A stretch of 64,000 bases of DNA from contig NZ_CP109444.1 in assembly GCF_036227225.1 (NCBI RefSeq), forward strand, positions 1,674,001 to 1,738,000. Reading direction: 5' to 3'. Below the pieces are notes generated by a model, which saw nothing but the letters and a program-made list of their open reading frames with translations, did no database searches and was not told where the DNA came from. The stretch comes from Streptomyces sp. NBC_01478. GTDB taxonomy: Bacteria > Actinomycetota > Actinomycetes > Streptomycetales > Streptomycetaceae. Positions 44,849-53,451 of the stretch are shown in pieces. Made by a program: the position numbers and the translations under genes. The stretch's first letter is position 1; each line of letters begins with the position of its first letter.

Positions 44849-45762
44849 GGGGAGTCGGCGTCGTCCGTACGGTGCTGGGGGATGTGGACCCCGGTGAGCT
44901 GGGGGTGTGCGACGCGCACGACCATCTCTTTCTCCGCAGCCCTCAACTCCCGGGCCAGGAGCTGGAGGACGCCTCGGCCGCGCGGGCCGAGCTGGCCGCG
45001 TTCCGGGCCGTAGGTGGGGGCGGTGTCGTGCAGTGGACGCCGTACGGGATGGGGCGGCGGGTCGCCGATCTGCCGCTGCTGTCCCGGTCCACGGGGGTGC
45101 ATGTGGTCTGCGCGACCGGGTTGCACCAAATGGCGCACTACAGACCGGAGTTGCTGGAGAGTCTGCGGGGCGGCCTGGCCGGGACCTTCGTCTCCGAACT
45201 CACCGAAGGCATCGGCCCGTCCGGGGTCCGCGCCGGTCTCATCAAGGTCGCGGGCGGCTTCCACGGCCTCGACGCACACGCCCGCTGGACCATGACCGCC
45301 GCGGCCGAGGCCCACCAGGCGACGGGCGCGCCGATCGCCGTCCACCTGGAGCTGGGCACGGGCGCGCTCGACGTACTCGACCTGCTGTGCGGGGAGTTGG
45401 GCGTCGAACCGCACCGGGTGATCCTCGGCCACCTCAACCGCTCCCCCGACCTCACGGTCCACCGCCAGGCCGCCGAGGCGGGCGCCTACCTGGCCTTCGA
45501 CGGTCCGTCCCGCACCCACCACACCACGGACTGGCACATGCCCGAAGCGGTCCGCGCCCTTGCCGACGCCGGCTTCGGCGACCGCCTGCTGCTCGGCGGC
45601 GACACGGTGGTCGCCGGCGCGCGCTCGGTGGACGGCGGTCCGGGGATGCCGTATCTGCTGCGGCGGGTGGGGCCACGGCTCGCGGTGGAGCTGGGGGAGG
45701 AACTGGTGGGGCGCGTGTTCCGGGAGAACCCGGCGCGGGCGTTCGCCGTGGAGTGGCGGTGA
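44845..45762 (+). CDS. Phosphotriesterase-family metal hydrolase (PHP)
   Basis: 305 aa from GTG 44845, overlapping the DUF4865 stop by 4 nt. TIM-barrel amidohydrolase with metal ligands visible in order: HDH in VCDAHDHLFLRSP, bridging Lys in GLIKVAGGFHGLD, His in IAVHLELGTG, His in ILGHLNRSPD, Asp in LLLGGDTVVAG. Natural substrates of PHP proteins are often lactones or N-acyl amino acids rather than phosphotriesters. Cytosolic. In this operon it may open a ring that the tautomerase then isomerises. Confidence 0.9.
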   Translation: MRGVGVVRTVLGDVDPGELGVCDAHDHLFLRSPQLPGQELEDASAARAELAAFRAVGGGGVVQWTPYGMGRRVADLPLLSRSTGVHVVCATGLHQMAHYRPELLESLRGGLAGTFVSELTEGIGPSGVRAGLIKVAGGFHGLDAHARWTMTAAAEAHQATGAPIAVHLELGTGALDVLDLLCGELGVEPHRVILGHLNRSPDLTVHRQAAEAGAYLAFDGPSRTHHTTDWHMPEAVRALADAGFGDRLLLGGDTVVAGARSVDGGPGMPYLLRRVGPRLAVELGEELVGRVFRENPARAFAVEWR

Positions 45763-45818
45763 GGGCGGCCGGCGGAGCTGAAGTCGCCTGACGCCAAGAG
45801 AGGTTGAGGAGACACCGC

Positions 45819-46226
45819 ATGCCCTTCGTCCGTATCGACGCGCTGTACGCCGACCCCGCGCGGCTCGACGCGCTCGGCCGTGCCGTGCACGACGCTCTGG
45901 TGGAGACGATCGGGATTCCGGACGACGACCGCTTCCAGGTCCTGGTCGGTCACGACGGCGCCCGCAGCACGCTCCGGTACGGCGACCATCTCGGTGTGCA
46001 CCGCGACGAGGGCATCGTGTTCGTCGCGATCACGATGCGCTCCGGACGCCAGCCTGAGCTGAAGCGGGCGCTGTACCGGCGGATCGCCGAACTCGCCCGG
46101 GCATACGCGGGCACCGAGCCCCGGAACGTGTTCGTCACCGTGACCGAGAACGAGTCGGTCGACTGGTCGCTCGGTGACGGTCTCGCGCAGTACGCCCCCT
46201 CGGCGGAGCCGGTCGCCGAGGGCTGA
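45819..46226 (+). CDS. Tautomerase-family (4-oxalocrotonate tautomerase-like) protein
   Basis: 135 aa from ATG 45819 with GAGGAG 7 nt upstream. It begins MPFVRIDALY, so the catalytic amino-terminal Pro is available after Met removal. The length and RNVFVTVTENESVDWSLGDGLAQY place it with the long fused-type tautomerases (about 130 aa) such as YusQ/MIF-like relatives. It isomerises an enol/keto acid or dehalogenates. Last gene of the TetR operon, 56 bp after the PHP gene. Confidence 0.9.
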   Translation: MPFVRIDALYADPARLDALGRAVHDALVETIGIPDDDRFQVLVGHDGARSTLRYGDHLGVHRDEGIVFVAITMRSGRQPELKRALYRRIAELARAYAGTEPRNVFVTVTENESVDWSLGDGLAQYAPSAEPVAEG

Positions 46227-46238
46227 CAGGAGCCCGAT

Positions 46239-46262
46239 ATGTTCGACGCGGACATCGAACAT
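46239..46262. promoter_or_regulatory. Palindrome before permease copy 1, putative operator
   Basis: Perfect 8-bp arms ATGTTCGA and TCGAACAT around CGCGGACA, ending 11 bp before the permease start. ATGTTCG-W-CGC also occurs in the same orientation before permease copy 2 (minus strand of 61312-61327), suggesting a common regulator. Confidence 0.6.
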
Positions 46263-46273
46263 GTGGAGCTCGT

Positions 46274-47284
46274 GTGCAGACGACAGTGGAGCCGCCCAGA
46301 GCGGCGGAGGCGGACGTCGTGGCGTCCGGGTGGCCCAGGTCCTGGCCGCTGCTGTTGCTGGGGGCGGCCGTCGTTCCGGGGCTGCTGCTCTTCTCCGTAG
46401 GGCGGTGGCTGGACGCGCCGGCCGTGCAGGCGTGGCGGACCGTGTGTCTCGCCATCACCACACAGGCGCTGCCCTTTCTGCTGCTGGGTACGGCGCTGTC
46501 GGGGGCGATCAACGCGTTCGTGCCGGCGCGGGTGTTCACGAAGGTCCTGCCCAAGCGGGCCGTGTTCGCCGTCCCGGTCGCCGGGGTCGCGGGGGTCGTG
46601 CTGCCGGGCTGTGAGTGCGCGTCGGTGCCGGTCGCGAACAGTCTGATCGGGCGCGGGGTCACCCCGGCCGCCGCGTTCGCGTTCCTGCTGTCCGCACCGG
46701 CGATCAACCCTGTCGTCCTCACCGCCACCGCGATCGCGTTTCCCGCCAGCCCCGTCATGGTGCTGGCCCGGCTTCTCGCCTCGCTCGCGACCGCCGTGGT
46801 GATGGGCTGGCTGTGGCTCTGGCTGGGGCGTGAGGAGTGGCTGCGACCGGTCGCGCGCCACACCGGGCACGAGCCGGGGCGCAGCCGCTTCACCGAGTTC
46901 CGCACCGGCTTCCAGCACGACTTCCTGCACGCGGGCGGGTTCCTCGTCATCGGGGCCATGGCGGCGGCGACCTTCAATGTCGCCGTACCGCGCTCGGTGC
47001 TCGACACCTTCGCCGGTTCGCCCTGGCTCTCCGTGCTGTTCCTGGCCGCGCTCGCGATCATCCTCGCGGTCTGCTCCGAGGCCGACGCCTTCGTGGCGTC
47101 CTCGCTCACGGGCTTCTCCCCCACCGCCCGGCTCGCTTTCATGGTGGTCGGCCCCATGGTGGACCTGAAGCTGATCGCCCTCCAGGCAGGCACGTTCGGC
47201 CGGGCCTTCGCGGCCCGCTTCTCCGCCGCCACGACGGTCGTCGCGGTGCTGTCCAGCGCGCTGATCGGAGCCGTACTGCTGTGA
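46274..47284 (+). CDS. DUF318/ArsP_1-type permease, copy 1
   Basis: 336 aa from GTG 46274. Eight membrane helices with the family motif VVLPGCECASVPVANSLI (residues about 110-130) and AFLLSAPAINPVVLTATAIAF. The second half has VCSEADAFVASSLTG and MVVGPMVDLKL. The Cys pair GCEC and the acidic SEAD fit metal-ion passage. In Bacillus the homologous pair YcgR/YcgQ is Zur-regulated. The stop overlaps the GTG of the TIGR03943 gene by 4 nt. It is a close paralogue of 60240-61283. Confidence 0.9.
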   Translation: MQTTVEPPRAAEADVVASGWPRSWPLLLLGAAVVPGLLLFSVGRWLDAPAVQAWRTVCLAITTQALPFLLLGTALSGAINAFVPARVFTKVLPKRAVFAVPVAGVAGVVLPGCECASVPVANSLIGRGVTPAAAFAFLLSAPAINPVVLTATAIAFPASPVMVLARLLASLATAVVMGWLWLWLGREEWLRPVARHTGHEPGRSRFTEFRTGFQHDFLHAGGFLVIGAMAAATFNVAVPRSVLDTFAGSPWLSVLFLAALAIILAVCSEADAFVASSLTGFSPTARLAFMVVGPMVDLKLIALQAGTFGRAFAARFSAATTVVAVLSSALIGAVLL

Positions 47285-48084
47285 GACGCCCCCTCCAGGT
47301 GACTCTGCTCGTCCTCAGCGGCCTGGGCCTGCTGCACGCCTCGCTCTTCACCGACCTGTGCCTGCGCTACGTCAAGCCGAGCATGCGCCCGATGCTCATC
47401 GTCTCCGGGTTCCTGCTGATCCTGCTCGGCATCGCGGAGGCGTGGTCACGGTCTCGGCAGCACCCGGACGCGGACGACGACCACATGGGCCCCGGCCACA
47501 TGGACCGTGGCCACATAGGTCACGACCACACCGAACCCGCCGAAGAGCACGTGGGCGGCCACAACCACTCCAAGGTGCCCCGCGTCGCCTGGCTGCTCTT
47601 CCTCCCCGCCCTCAGCCTCCTCTTCTACGCCCCACCCGCCCTCGGCGCCTACACCGCGTCCCGCGCCGCCCCCAAGGCCGTCGCCCAGCAGGACTCCTTC
47701 GACCCGCTGCCCGCGACCTCACCGCTGCCGATCACCCTCACCGACTTCACCACCCGCGTACAGCAGGACCGCACGCGGGCGATCAAGGGCCGTACCGTCC
47801 GGATGACCGGGTTCGTCACGCCCGACAAGGGCACCACCTACTGGGATCTGACCCGGATCATGATCTCGTGCTGCGCGGCGGACGCCCAGTCCATCAAGGT
47901 GCGGGTGTACGGCATCCCGGCCCTGGCCGCCAACACCTGGGTGACGATCACCGGGACCTGGCACGCGAGCGGAACCCTGGGGACGAGTTCCGCCACGGCC
48001 GCGCTCGACGGCGTCACCGTCGAGAAGGTCGCCAAGCCGGTGAACGCCTACCAGGACGCCCTGCCGTTCCCCACCTCGCGCTGA
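47281..48084 (+). CDS. TIGR03943 (YcgQ-like) permease subunit, copy 1
   Basis: 267 aa from GTG 47281. Two N-terminal membrane helices, a His-rich loop (HMGPGHMDRGHIGHDH, then HVGGHNH) that looks metal-binding, a third helix (VAWLLFLPALSLLFYAPPALGAY) and an outer OB-like domain with MISCCAADAQSIKVRVYG. It works with the adjacent permease. The double Cys and His loop support zinc or another soft metal. Convergent with ilvC, 17 bp between stops. Confidence 0.9.
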   Translation: MRRPLQVTLLVLSGLGLLHASLFTDLCLRYVKPSMRPMLIVSGFLLILLGIAEAWSRSRQHPDADDDHMGPGHMDRGHIGHDHTEPAEEHVGGHNHSKVPRVAWLLFLPALSLLFYAPPALGAYTASRAAPKAVAQQDSFDPLPATSPLPITLTDFTTRVQQDRTRAIKGRTVRMTGFVTPDKGTTYWDLTRIMISCCAADAQSIKVRVYGIPALAANTWVTITGTWHASGTLGTSSATAALDGVTVEKVAKPVNAYQDALPFPTSR

Positions 48085-48101
48085 GCCGACCGAAAGAACC
48101 G

Positions 48102-49571
48102 TCAGGCCACGGAGATGTCCACGGACGGCCGCAGTTTCGCCGCGGCGGCCAGGGCCTCGTGCATGGGGTGCGTGTCGAAGGCCGTCAACAGGGCCTCGTC
48201 CGGCGGGAGTTCGGACGCCGGGTAGGCGATCTGCTCGTAGGCCGCCTGGAAGCGCGGTCCCCAACGGCGGGCGCCCAGGCGGGCCGTGCGCGAGCAGTTG
48301 TCGACCATGTAGGCCACGTCCCGTGCGTGCATGTAGGGCAGCAGGGAGTCGACCGCCTCGATGACGGACTCGTTGACGATCTCGGACCAGGGGTGGCCGC
48401 GCTCGGCGAACTCGTCGACCTGGGCGGTCATCGTCGCCACGAACACCCCGGCGGTGAACGGCTCGACGGGCAGGGCCCGTTCGGCCCGGCGGGCCCGGAC
48501 CTCGGCTCCCGCCGCCCACATGGGTGAACCGCCGATCCCGCTCATCTCCCCTGCGCCGAGCCGCCGTTCGGCCAGGACGACGCTGCGCAGCTCGGTGCCG
48601 TCGGCGACCTCGTCGTAGATCTCGGCGACGATCTCGCGGGCGGGGCCGTAGGCCGCCGAGTACGCGCGGTCGAAGGTCTCCCGTCCGGCCGGGTCCAACT
48701 CCTCGCGGACGGCGCGGAGTCCGGCCTGGGAGATGGTGCGGGCGATGGGTCCGGTGACGTTCTCGCAGGAGCGCTCGTACGCGGTCACCGCGTCGTCGCC
48801 GGCCAGCCGGTGGCGCGTGTACAGGCTCTCGACGATGCCGTGGACGGCGCCGAGCAGGATGGCGCGTTCGCCGACGATGTCGGAGCGGTACTCGCTCTCC
48901 AGGGTGGTGCGGAAGGTGTACGGCGAGCCGAGCGCGACCGACCAGCCGAGCGCGCGGTCCGTGGCCTTGCCGTCGGGGTCGGCGTGGACGGCGTAACTGC
49001 TGTTGATGCCGGCGCCGTTGATCTCCGCGCCCTGTTCGTAGAGGCGGCGCACGGAGTCGCCCATGCCCTTGGGGCAGACGGCGATCACCCCGTGTCCGGG
49101 CGGGAACTCCCCGCCGGTCTCCCGGAGATGGCCGAGCAGGAAGCCGTGCGAGAGGCCGATCGTGGCGCCGGGCCTGAGGGCCGCGAAGATCTCCTCGTGG
49201 TGGGCGGCGAGGGCCGCGTCCGCGATGAGGAGGATCACCAGGTCGCTGTCGGCGGTGACCACGAGCCAGTCGCCGAGCGTGCCGTCCTCCTCGGTGAAGC
49301 CGTGGGCGCGGGCGTCGGCCGCGGACGCCGAGCCGGGGCGCAGGCCGACGCTCACCCGGATGTCCGTACCGGCGAGGGAGTCGCGCAGGTTGCGGGCCTG
49401 GGCGCGGCCCTGCGGGCCCCAGCCGATGACGCCGATGCGGCGGACACCGGCGAAGGCCTGCGGGAGCAGCGGGAAGAGGTGCCGGCCGCCGCGCAGGATG
49501 GTCTCCGTGCCGCCGGGCACGTCCATCGTTTCGAGGGCGAAGACGGCGGAGGTGTACGTGGTCGAGGTCAT
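48102..49571 (-). CDS. ilvC: Plant-type (class II) ketol-acid reductoisomerase
   Basis: 489 aa from ATG 49571. It catalyses the second step of valine/isoleucine synthesis (NADPH, Mg). Rossmann motif GVIGWGPQGRAQARNLRDSLAG; metal residues Asp and Glu in RSDIVGERAILLGAVHG and Glu in NESVIEAVDSLLPYMHARDV; MVDNCSRTARLGARRW; C-terminus LRPSVDIS. The length and wording match plant chloroplast enzymes and not the 330-aa class I form used as the main enzyme by most streptomycetes, so it is probably a second isozyme. It diverges from an IlvY-like LysR gene, as in enterobacteria. Confidence 0.93.
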   Translation of the reverse strand: MTSTTYTSAVFALETMDVPGGTETILRGGRHLFPLLPQAFAGVRRIGVIGWGPQGRAQARNLRDSLAGTDIRVSVGLRPGSASAADARAHGFTEEDGTLGDWLVVTADSDLVILLIADAALAAHHEEIFAALRPGATIGLSHGFLLGHLRETGGEFPPGHGVIAVCPKGMGDSVRRLYEQGAEINGAGINSSYAVHADPDGKATDRALGWSVALGSPYTFRTTLESEYRSDIVGERAILLGAVHGIVESLYTRHRLAGDDAVTAYERSCENVTGPIARTISQAGLRAVREELDPAGRETFDRAYSAAYGPAREIVAEIYDEVADGTELRSVVLAERRLGAGEMSGIGGSPMWAAGAEVRARRAERALPVEPFTAGVFVATMTAQVDEFAERGHPWSEIVNESVIEAVDSLLPYMHARDVAYMVDNCSRTARLGARRWGPRFQAAYEQIAYPASELPPDEALLTAFDTHPMHEALAAAAKLRPSVDISVA

Positions 49572-49597
49572 GGTGGAGTTGTAGGCTCCGGGCGAGT

Positions 49598-49637
49598 GTT
49601 GCGGCAAGCGCAACCTTCGCAGCGGGCTGTTGCGCAA
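49598..49637. promoter_or_regulatory. Putative IlvY-type operators in the ilvC/LysR divergent promoter
   Basis: 49598-49614 is a perfect inverted repeat GTTGCG-N5-CGCAAC, and 49630-49637 is the palindrome TTGCGCAA, centres about 27 bp apart. Repeated TTGCG/CGCAA halves in the 88-bp region between divergent genes fit a LysR regulator binding two sites. Confidence 0.65.
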
Positions 49638-49659
49638 GGTGAAAGGGCCAGGTCACGTC

Positions 49660-50511
49660 ATGCGGGATGACCATCGGGAACTACGACTCTTCCTGCATCT
49701 GGCGCAGACGCTGAACTTCGGGCGGACGAGCCTCGACTGCCATGTCAGTCCGGCGACGCTCACCCGGACCGTGCAGCGGCTGGAAGCCGACCTCGGGCAT
49801 CGGCTGTTCGACCGTGGCGCGCGCGGGGTGTCGCTCACGGCGGAGGGTCACCGTTTCCGTGAATACGCCGTCCAGGCACTGGAGTTGTGGCGCGCCTACC
49901 GCGAGGAGCATCCCGACCCGGCCGAACTCACGGGCAGGCTGGCCCTGTTCGCCACGGTGACCGCCTGCCAGGCGCTGCTGCCCGACCTGTTGGCGCCCTT
50001 CCGGGCCGCGCATCCGCAGGTACGGCTCGATCTGCGCACCGGCGACGCGGCGGCCGCGCTGGCCCGCCTCGACGAGGGCGAGGTGGACGTGGCGGTCGCG
50101 GGCATCCCGGCGCGGCTGCCGGAGCCGCTGGTGAGCCGGACGGTCGCGGTGACCGAGCTGGTCCTGGTCACCGCGCGCGACCGTCCCGATCCGGGGCTCG
50201 ACGGCCCGTTCGTCCTCCCGCACCGCGGCCTGGTCCGCGAGGCGGCCGACCGCTGGTTCCGCACCCGGGGCACGACACCGGACGTGGCCTGCGAACCCGA
50301 CGGCCACGAGGGGCTGTTGACCCTGGTAGCACTGGGCTGCGGCACGGGCGTGGTGCCCCGGCTGGTGCTGGAGTGCAGTGCCGTACGGGAACGGCTGACG
50401 GTGATCACGGCGGACCCGCCACCGGAACCGTTCCCGATCGGCCTGTGCGTACGACGGACGGACCTGCGCCGCCCACTGGTGGCGGCCCTGTGGAGCCTCA
50501 CGGCGCCGTAG
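49660..50511 (+). CDS. LysR-family regulator, IlvY-like
   Basis: 283 aa from ATG 49660 (TTG 49630 possible). HTH LRLFLHLAQTLNFGRTSLDCHVSPATLTRTVQRLEADLGHRLFDR. The effector domain shares with E. coli IlvY the strings LFATVTACQALLPDLLAPFRAAHP, GDAAAAL, EVDVAVAGIP, DGHEGLLTLVALGCG and a C-terminal PFPIGLCVRR. It is likely activated by acetolactate/acetohydroxybutyrate and drives ilvC. It ends at a terminator-bearing repeat. Confidence 0.88.
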   Translation: MRDDHRELRLFLHLAQTLNFGRTSLDCHVSPATLTRTVQRLEADLGHRLFDRGARGVSLTAEGHRFREYAVQALELWRAYREEHPDPAELTGRLALFATVTACQALLPDLLAPFRAAHPQVRLDLRTGDAAAALARLDEGEVDVAVAGIPARLPEPLVSRTVAVTELVLVTARDRPDPGLDGPFVLPHRGLVREAADRWFRTRGTTPDVACEPDGHEGLLTLVALGCGTGVVPRLVLECSAVRERLTVITADPPPEPFPIGLCVRRTDLRRPLVAALWSLTAP

Positions 50512-50530
50512 GGCGACGGCCTGTGCTGCA

Positions 50531-50560
50531 GCGCCCCGAAAGGGGCGCGGGGCTGTTTTT
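50531..50560 (+). terminator. Intrinsic terminator after the IlvY-like gene
   Basis: 7-bp GC stem GCGCCCC/GGGGCGC with a GAAA loop (50531-50548), followed by GGGGCTGTTTTT with five T residues at 50556-50560. It is part of dispersed repeat copy 2. Confidence 0.7.
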
Positions 50561-50602
50561 GATTTGCCGCTACCGCCGCGCGGGCGCGCCCAGCCACGAC
50601 GG
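50531..50602 (+). repeat. Streptomyces dispersed intergenic repeat, copy 2
   Basis: Starts with the hairpin, then GCGGGGCTG, a TTTGATTTGCCGC segment and GGGCGCGCCCAGCCACGAC. The reverse complement aligns well with copy 3 at 53452. It lies between the convergent IlvY-like and SPFH genes. Confidence 0.65.
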
Positions 50603-50621
50603 CGCCGCAGCAAACCAACGC

Positions 50622-51803
50622 CTAGTCCAGGTCGACCGGCCCGTCGTTCTTCTTCTCGTCCTTCTTCGCCTGCAACTGGAGCAGGTTCTTGACCTCGTCA
50701 CCGGGACGGCGGCCGTCGGGGTCCGCACCGCTCAGGTTCCCCCGGACCGAGTCCAGGATCGTCAGCCCCTGCGAGACCAGCCCGGCCGCGATCTCCCCGA
50801 GCCCGTCCGCCCCGTTGAGCACATTGACATTGGCCCCCGCAAGACCCCCCGCCGCTTCCTTCACGATCTGCGGAAGCTGGTCGATGAGCATCCGGTCCAG
50901 CGCGACCCGGTCGTACGACGCCGCCGCCTCGGCCTGGATCTTCATGCGGTCCGCCTCGGCGATGGCGAGCAGCTTGATCCGCTGGGCCTCGGCCTCGGCC
51001 GGCTTGACGATCTCGGCGACGAGCTGCTGCTGGCGCAACTCGGCCTGGCGCTGGGCCAGTTCGGTCTGCGCGGCGAGCACCTCCTGCTGGGCGTGGGCCT
51101 GCGCGAGCGGTCCGGCCTGCGCGGCCTGCGCCTGGGCGCGGTCCACCTCTGCCGAGTACTCCGCCTTGACCACCGCGGTCTGCCGGGCGTACTCGGCCTG
51201 GTTGCGGGCCGCGACCTGCTCCGCCTCGACCGAGGCCTGGGTGGCCTGGGCCTGGGCGATCTGGGCCTGCCGCTGGATGGCCGCCTTGTGCGGCGCGGAC
51301 ATGGCCTCGATGTAGCCGACCTCGCCGTCGTCGATCGACTGGATCTGCAGCGAGTCCACGATCAGACCGATCTTCGCCATCTCGACCTTTGACGTGTCCA
51401 GCACCTCGGCAGCGAGCTTCTGCCGCTCCGTGACGATCTCCTCGACCGTCATCGAGCCGATGATGGACCGCAGGTGACCGGCGAAGATGCGGCCGGTCAG
51501 CACCGACATCTGGTCCTGGTCGGAGAGGAACCGCTGACCAGCGTTGATGATGCTCTCGGTGTCGTTGCCGACCTTGAACGCGATCACGGCGCGGACGTGC
51601 AGTGCGATGCCCTGGCGGGTCACACAGGTCTCGGTGACCTCGGCCTCGCACATCGACAGCGTGAGGAAGCGGGTCTTGCGGAAGACCGGGAGCACGAACT
51701 TTCCGTGCCCCGTGACCACTCGGAACGGCGCGCCCCCCAGTCCCCGCCTGCCACCCGAGATCAGCATCGCCTCATCGGGGGCGGGAACGCGGTAACCGAA
51801 CAT
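50622..51803 (-). CDS. SPFH-domain (flotillin-like) protein
   Basis: 393 aa from ATG 51803 with GAGGAG 7 nt upstream. SPFH/band-7 domain in the first 170 residues (FGYRVPAPDEAMLISGG, VTRQGIALHVRAVIAFKVG, MTVEEIVTERQKLAAEV), then a long Ala/Gln/Glu-rich coiled coil (about 185-300), then LPQIVKEAAGGLAG, typical of flotillin/FloT. It organises membrane microdomains. No obvious membrane helix; anchoring may be peripheral or acyl-based. It is preceded by its OB-fold partner 11 bp away, in an operon. Confidence 0.92.
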   Translation of the reverse strand: MFGYRVPAPDEAMLISGGRRGLGGAPFRVVTGHGKFVLPVFRKTRFLTLSMCEAEVTETCVTRQGIALHVRAVIAFKVGNDTESIINAGQRFLSDQDQMSVLTGRIFAGHLRSIIGSMTVEEIVTERQKLAAEVLDTSKVEMAKIGLIVDSLQIQSIDDGEVGYIEAMSAPHKAAIQRQAQIAQAQATQASVEAEQVAARNQAEYARQTAVVKAEYSAEVDRAQAQAAQAGPLAQAHAQQEVLAAQTELAQRQAELRQQQLVAEIVKPAEAEAQRIKLLAIAEADRMKIQAEAAASYDRVALDRMLIDQLPQIVKEAAGGLAGANVNVLNGADGLGEIAAGLVSQGLTILDSVRGNLSGADPDGRRPGDEVKNLLQLQAKKDEKKNDGPVDLD

Positions 51804-51814
51804 TCTGGTACTCC

Positions 51815-52069
51815 TCACTCAGCGCCGGCGGAATCCCCGCCCAGCGCGTCCAATGGATCCACCCACTCGATGACGTGCACTTCACGCCGTCCACGCGACT
51901 CGATGACGAGCACGGTGGCCCCCGTGGGCAGAGGATCGTCCGACCAGGCGAGAAAGGTCTCGGAGCCGCCCCGGACGCTCACCAGGATCTCGCCGGGGCC
52001 CGCGCTCCCGCGGGTTCCGATGATCACCTTCCCCGTGCATCCGATCACGGCCTCGTCCTGCGGCATCAC
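51815..52069 (-). CDS. Small OB-fold (NfeD C-terminal-like) protein, SPFH partner
   Basis: 84 aa from GTG 52069 (GGAGG 7 nt upstream; ATG 52066 possible). The motif IGCTGKVIIGTRGSAGPGEILVSVRGGSETFLAWSD and the end VLVIESRGRREVHVIEW match the OB barrel at the C-terminus of NfeD proteins, which pair with SPFH proteins. There is no membrane segment, so it is a stripped-down NfeD. Operon with the SPFH gene. Confidence 0.82.
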   Translation of the reverse strand: MMPQDEAVIGCTGKVIIGTRGSAGPGEILVSVRGGSETFLAWSDDPLPTGATVLVIESRGRREVHVIEWVDPLDALGGDSAGAE

Positions 52070-52173
52070 CGGCCGCCCTCCATCCTCTGGCCTTAGGTTT
52101 CCGACGATAGACCCACTTGTGCCGAGGTCCCAACGGGCTCGTCGATTCCTTCTGCCGGCCGTCGCCGGCCAGG

Positions 52174-53388
52174 TCAGGAAAGGGCCGCCAGCGGATCGTC
52201 GAGCACCGGCTGCCACGCCAACTCGGCGGCGCCCACCAGGCTGTTGTGGTCGAGGGTGCAGGCGAGGATCGGTACGCCCCCGCTCTGCCCCCACAGGCTC
52301 CGGTCGGCGACGACCGCGCGCAGCCGCTCGGGGTCGGCGTCGAGGAGGGTGCGGTGGAGTCCGCCGAGGATGATCCGGTCGGGGTTGAGGATGTTCACCA
52401 GCCCGGCGAGACCCAGCCCGAGCCGGTCGATGAGGGCTTCGGCGGCCCTCCGGACGGTCGGGTCGTCGTAGTGGTTGCGGATCAGGTCGTTGGACTGCTG
52501 GAGCAGGGACACCTCGGGGCCGGGTTCGCGCCCGGCGGCGGTGAGGAGGGCGAGCGGGTCGGCCTCGACGTCCAGGCAGCCGCGGCTGCCGCAGTAGCAG
52601 GGGCGCCCCTCGGGGTTGACGGTGAGGTGCCCGACCTCCAGCGCGAGCCCCGAACTCCCCGTGTGCAGACGGCCGTCGAGGACGAGCGCGCCACCCACAC
52701 CCCGGTGTCCGGTCGCCACGCACAGCAGGTCGCGGGCGCCGCGTCCCGCACCGTGCCGGTGCTCGGCGAGCGCGGCGAGGTTGACGTCGTTGCCCGCGAA
52801 CGCCGGTCCGGAGATGCCGGCCGCGCGCACGCACTCGGCGAAGATCCGCCGCACCGGCGCACCCGCGGGCCAGGCCAGGTGCAGCGGGTTCAGCGCCAGC
52901 CCCTCGGGCTCGGCCACGGCGGACGGCACGGCGAGCCCGGCGCCCACACAGCGCCGGCCCGTCTCGCGCAACAGATCCGCGCCTGCCTCGACGACCGAGC
53001 CCAGCACCTTCGCCGGGTCGGCGTCCACGGCCTCGCAGCCGGGCGCGGTCGCCACGATCCGGCCGCCGAGGCCGACCAGCGCGGCGCGGAATCCGTCGGC
53101 GTGCACCTGGGCGGCGAGCACGACGGGGCCGTCCTCGGCGAGCGCGAGGCGGTGCGAGGGGCGGCCCTGCGAGCCGGCTGCGGCGCCGGGGCGTGCGTCG
53201 ACCCTGATCAGGCCGAGCGCCTCCAGCTCGGCGGCGACCGCGCCGGCTGTCGCGCGAGTCACGCCCAGCTCCGCGGTGAGCACGGCTCGGGTGGGGGCGC
53301 GGCCCGTGTGCACGAGCTCCAACGCGGGGCCGAGCGCTCCGCGGCCTCGGTCCAGTCGTGCCCTTGAGGTTGTCCCTTCGCCGCTCAT
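52174..53388 (-). CDS. ROK-family transcriptional regulator
   Basis: 404 aa from ATG 53388; no Shine-Dalgarno sequence is visible, so a leaderless or longer start is possible. N-terminal winged HTH (ALELVHTGRAPTRAVLTAELGVTRATAGAVAAELEALGLI), ROK kinase-fold domain with the zinc cluster PCYCGSRGCLDVEA and GLAGLVNILNPDRIILGG. Sugar or sugar-phosphate binding is expected. Regulators of this type control sugar uptake/catabolism; no target gene is adjacent. Confidence 0.9.
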   Translation of the reverse strand: MSGEGTTSRARLDRGRGALGPALELVHTGRAPTRAVLTAELGVTRATAGAVAAELEALGLIRVDARPGAAAGSQGRPSHRLALAEDGPVVLAAQVHADGFRAALVGLGGRIVATAPGCEAVDADPAKVLGSVVEAGADLLRETGRRCVGAGLAVPSAVAEPEGLALNPLHLAWPAGAPVRRIFAECVRAAGISGPAFAGNDVNLAALAEHRHGAGRGARDLLCVATGHRGVGGALVLDGRLHTGSSGLALEVGHLTVNPEGRPCYCGSRGCLDVEADPLALLTAAGREPGPEVSLLQQSNDLIRNHYDDPTVRRAAEALIDRLGLGLAGLVNILNPDRIILGGLHRTLLDADPERLRAVVADRSLWGQSGGVPILACTLDHNSLVGAAELAWQPVLDDPLAALS

Positions 53389-53451
53389 GAGGGGGAGTCT
53401 CCCATGATCCGTAGAGAGAGCCATGGGGGGTCGTGGTCATAGTGACGGTCG

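Noticed and set aside
46239..46262. Possible LexA (SOS) box before permease copy 1
   Set aside because: LexA sites in actinobacteria are CGAAC-N4-GTTCG; here the halves are in reverse order (GTTCG ... CGAAC).
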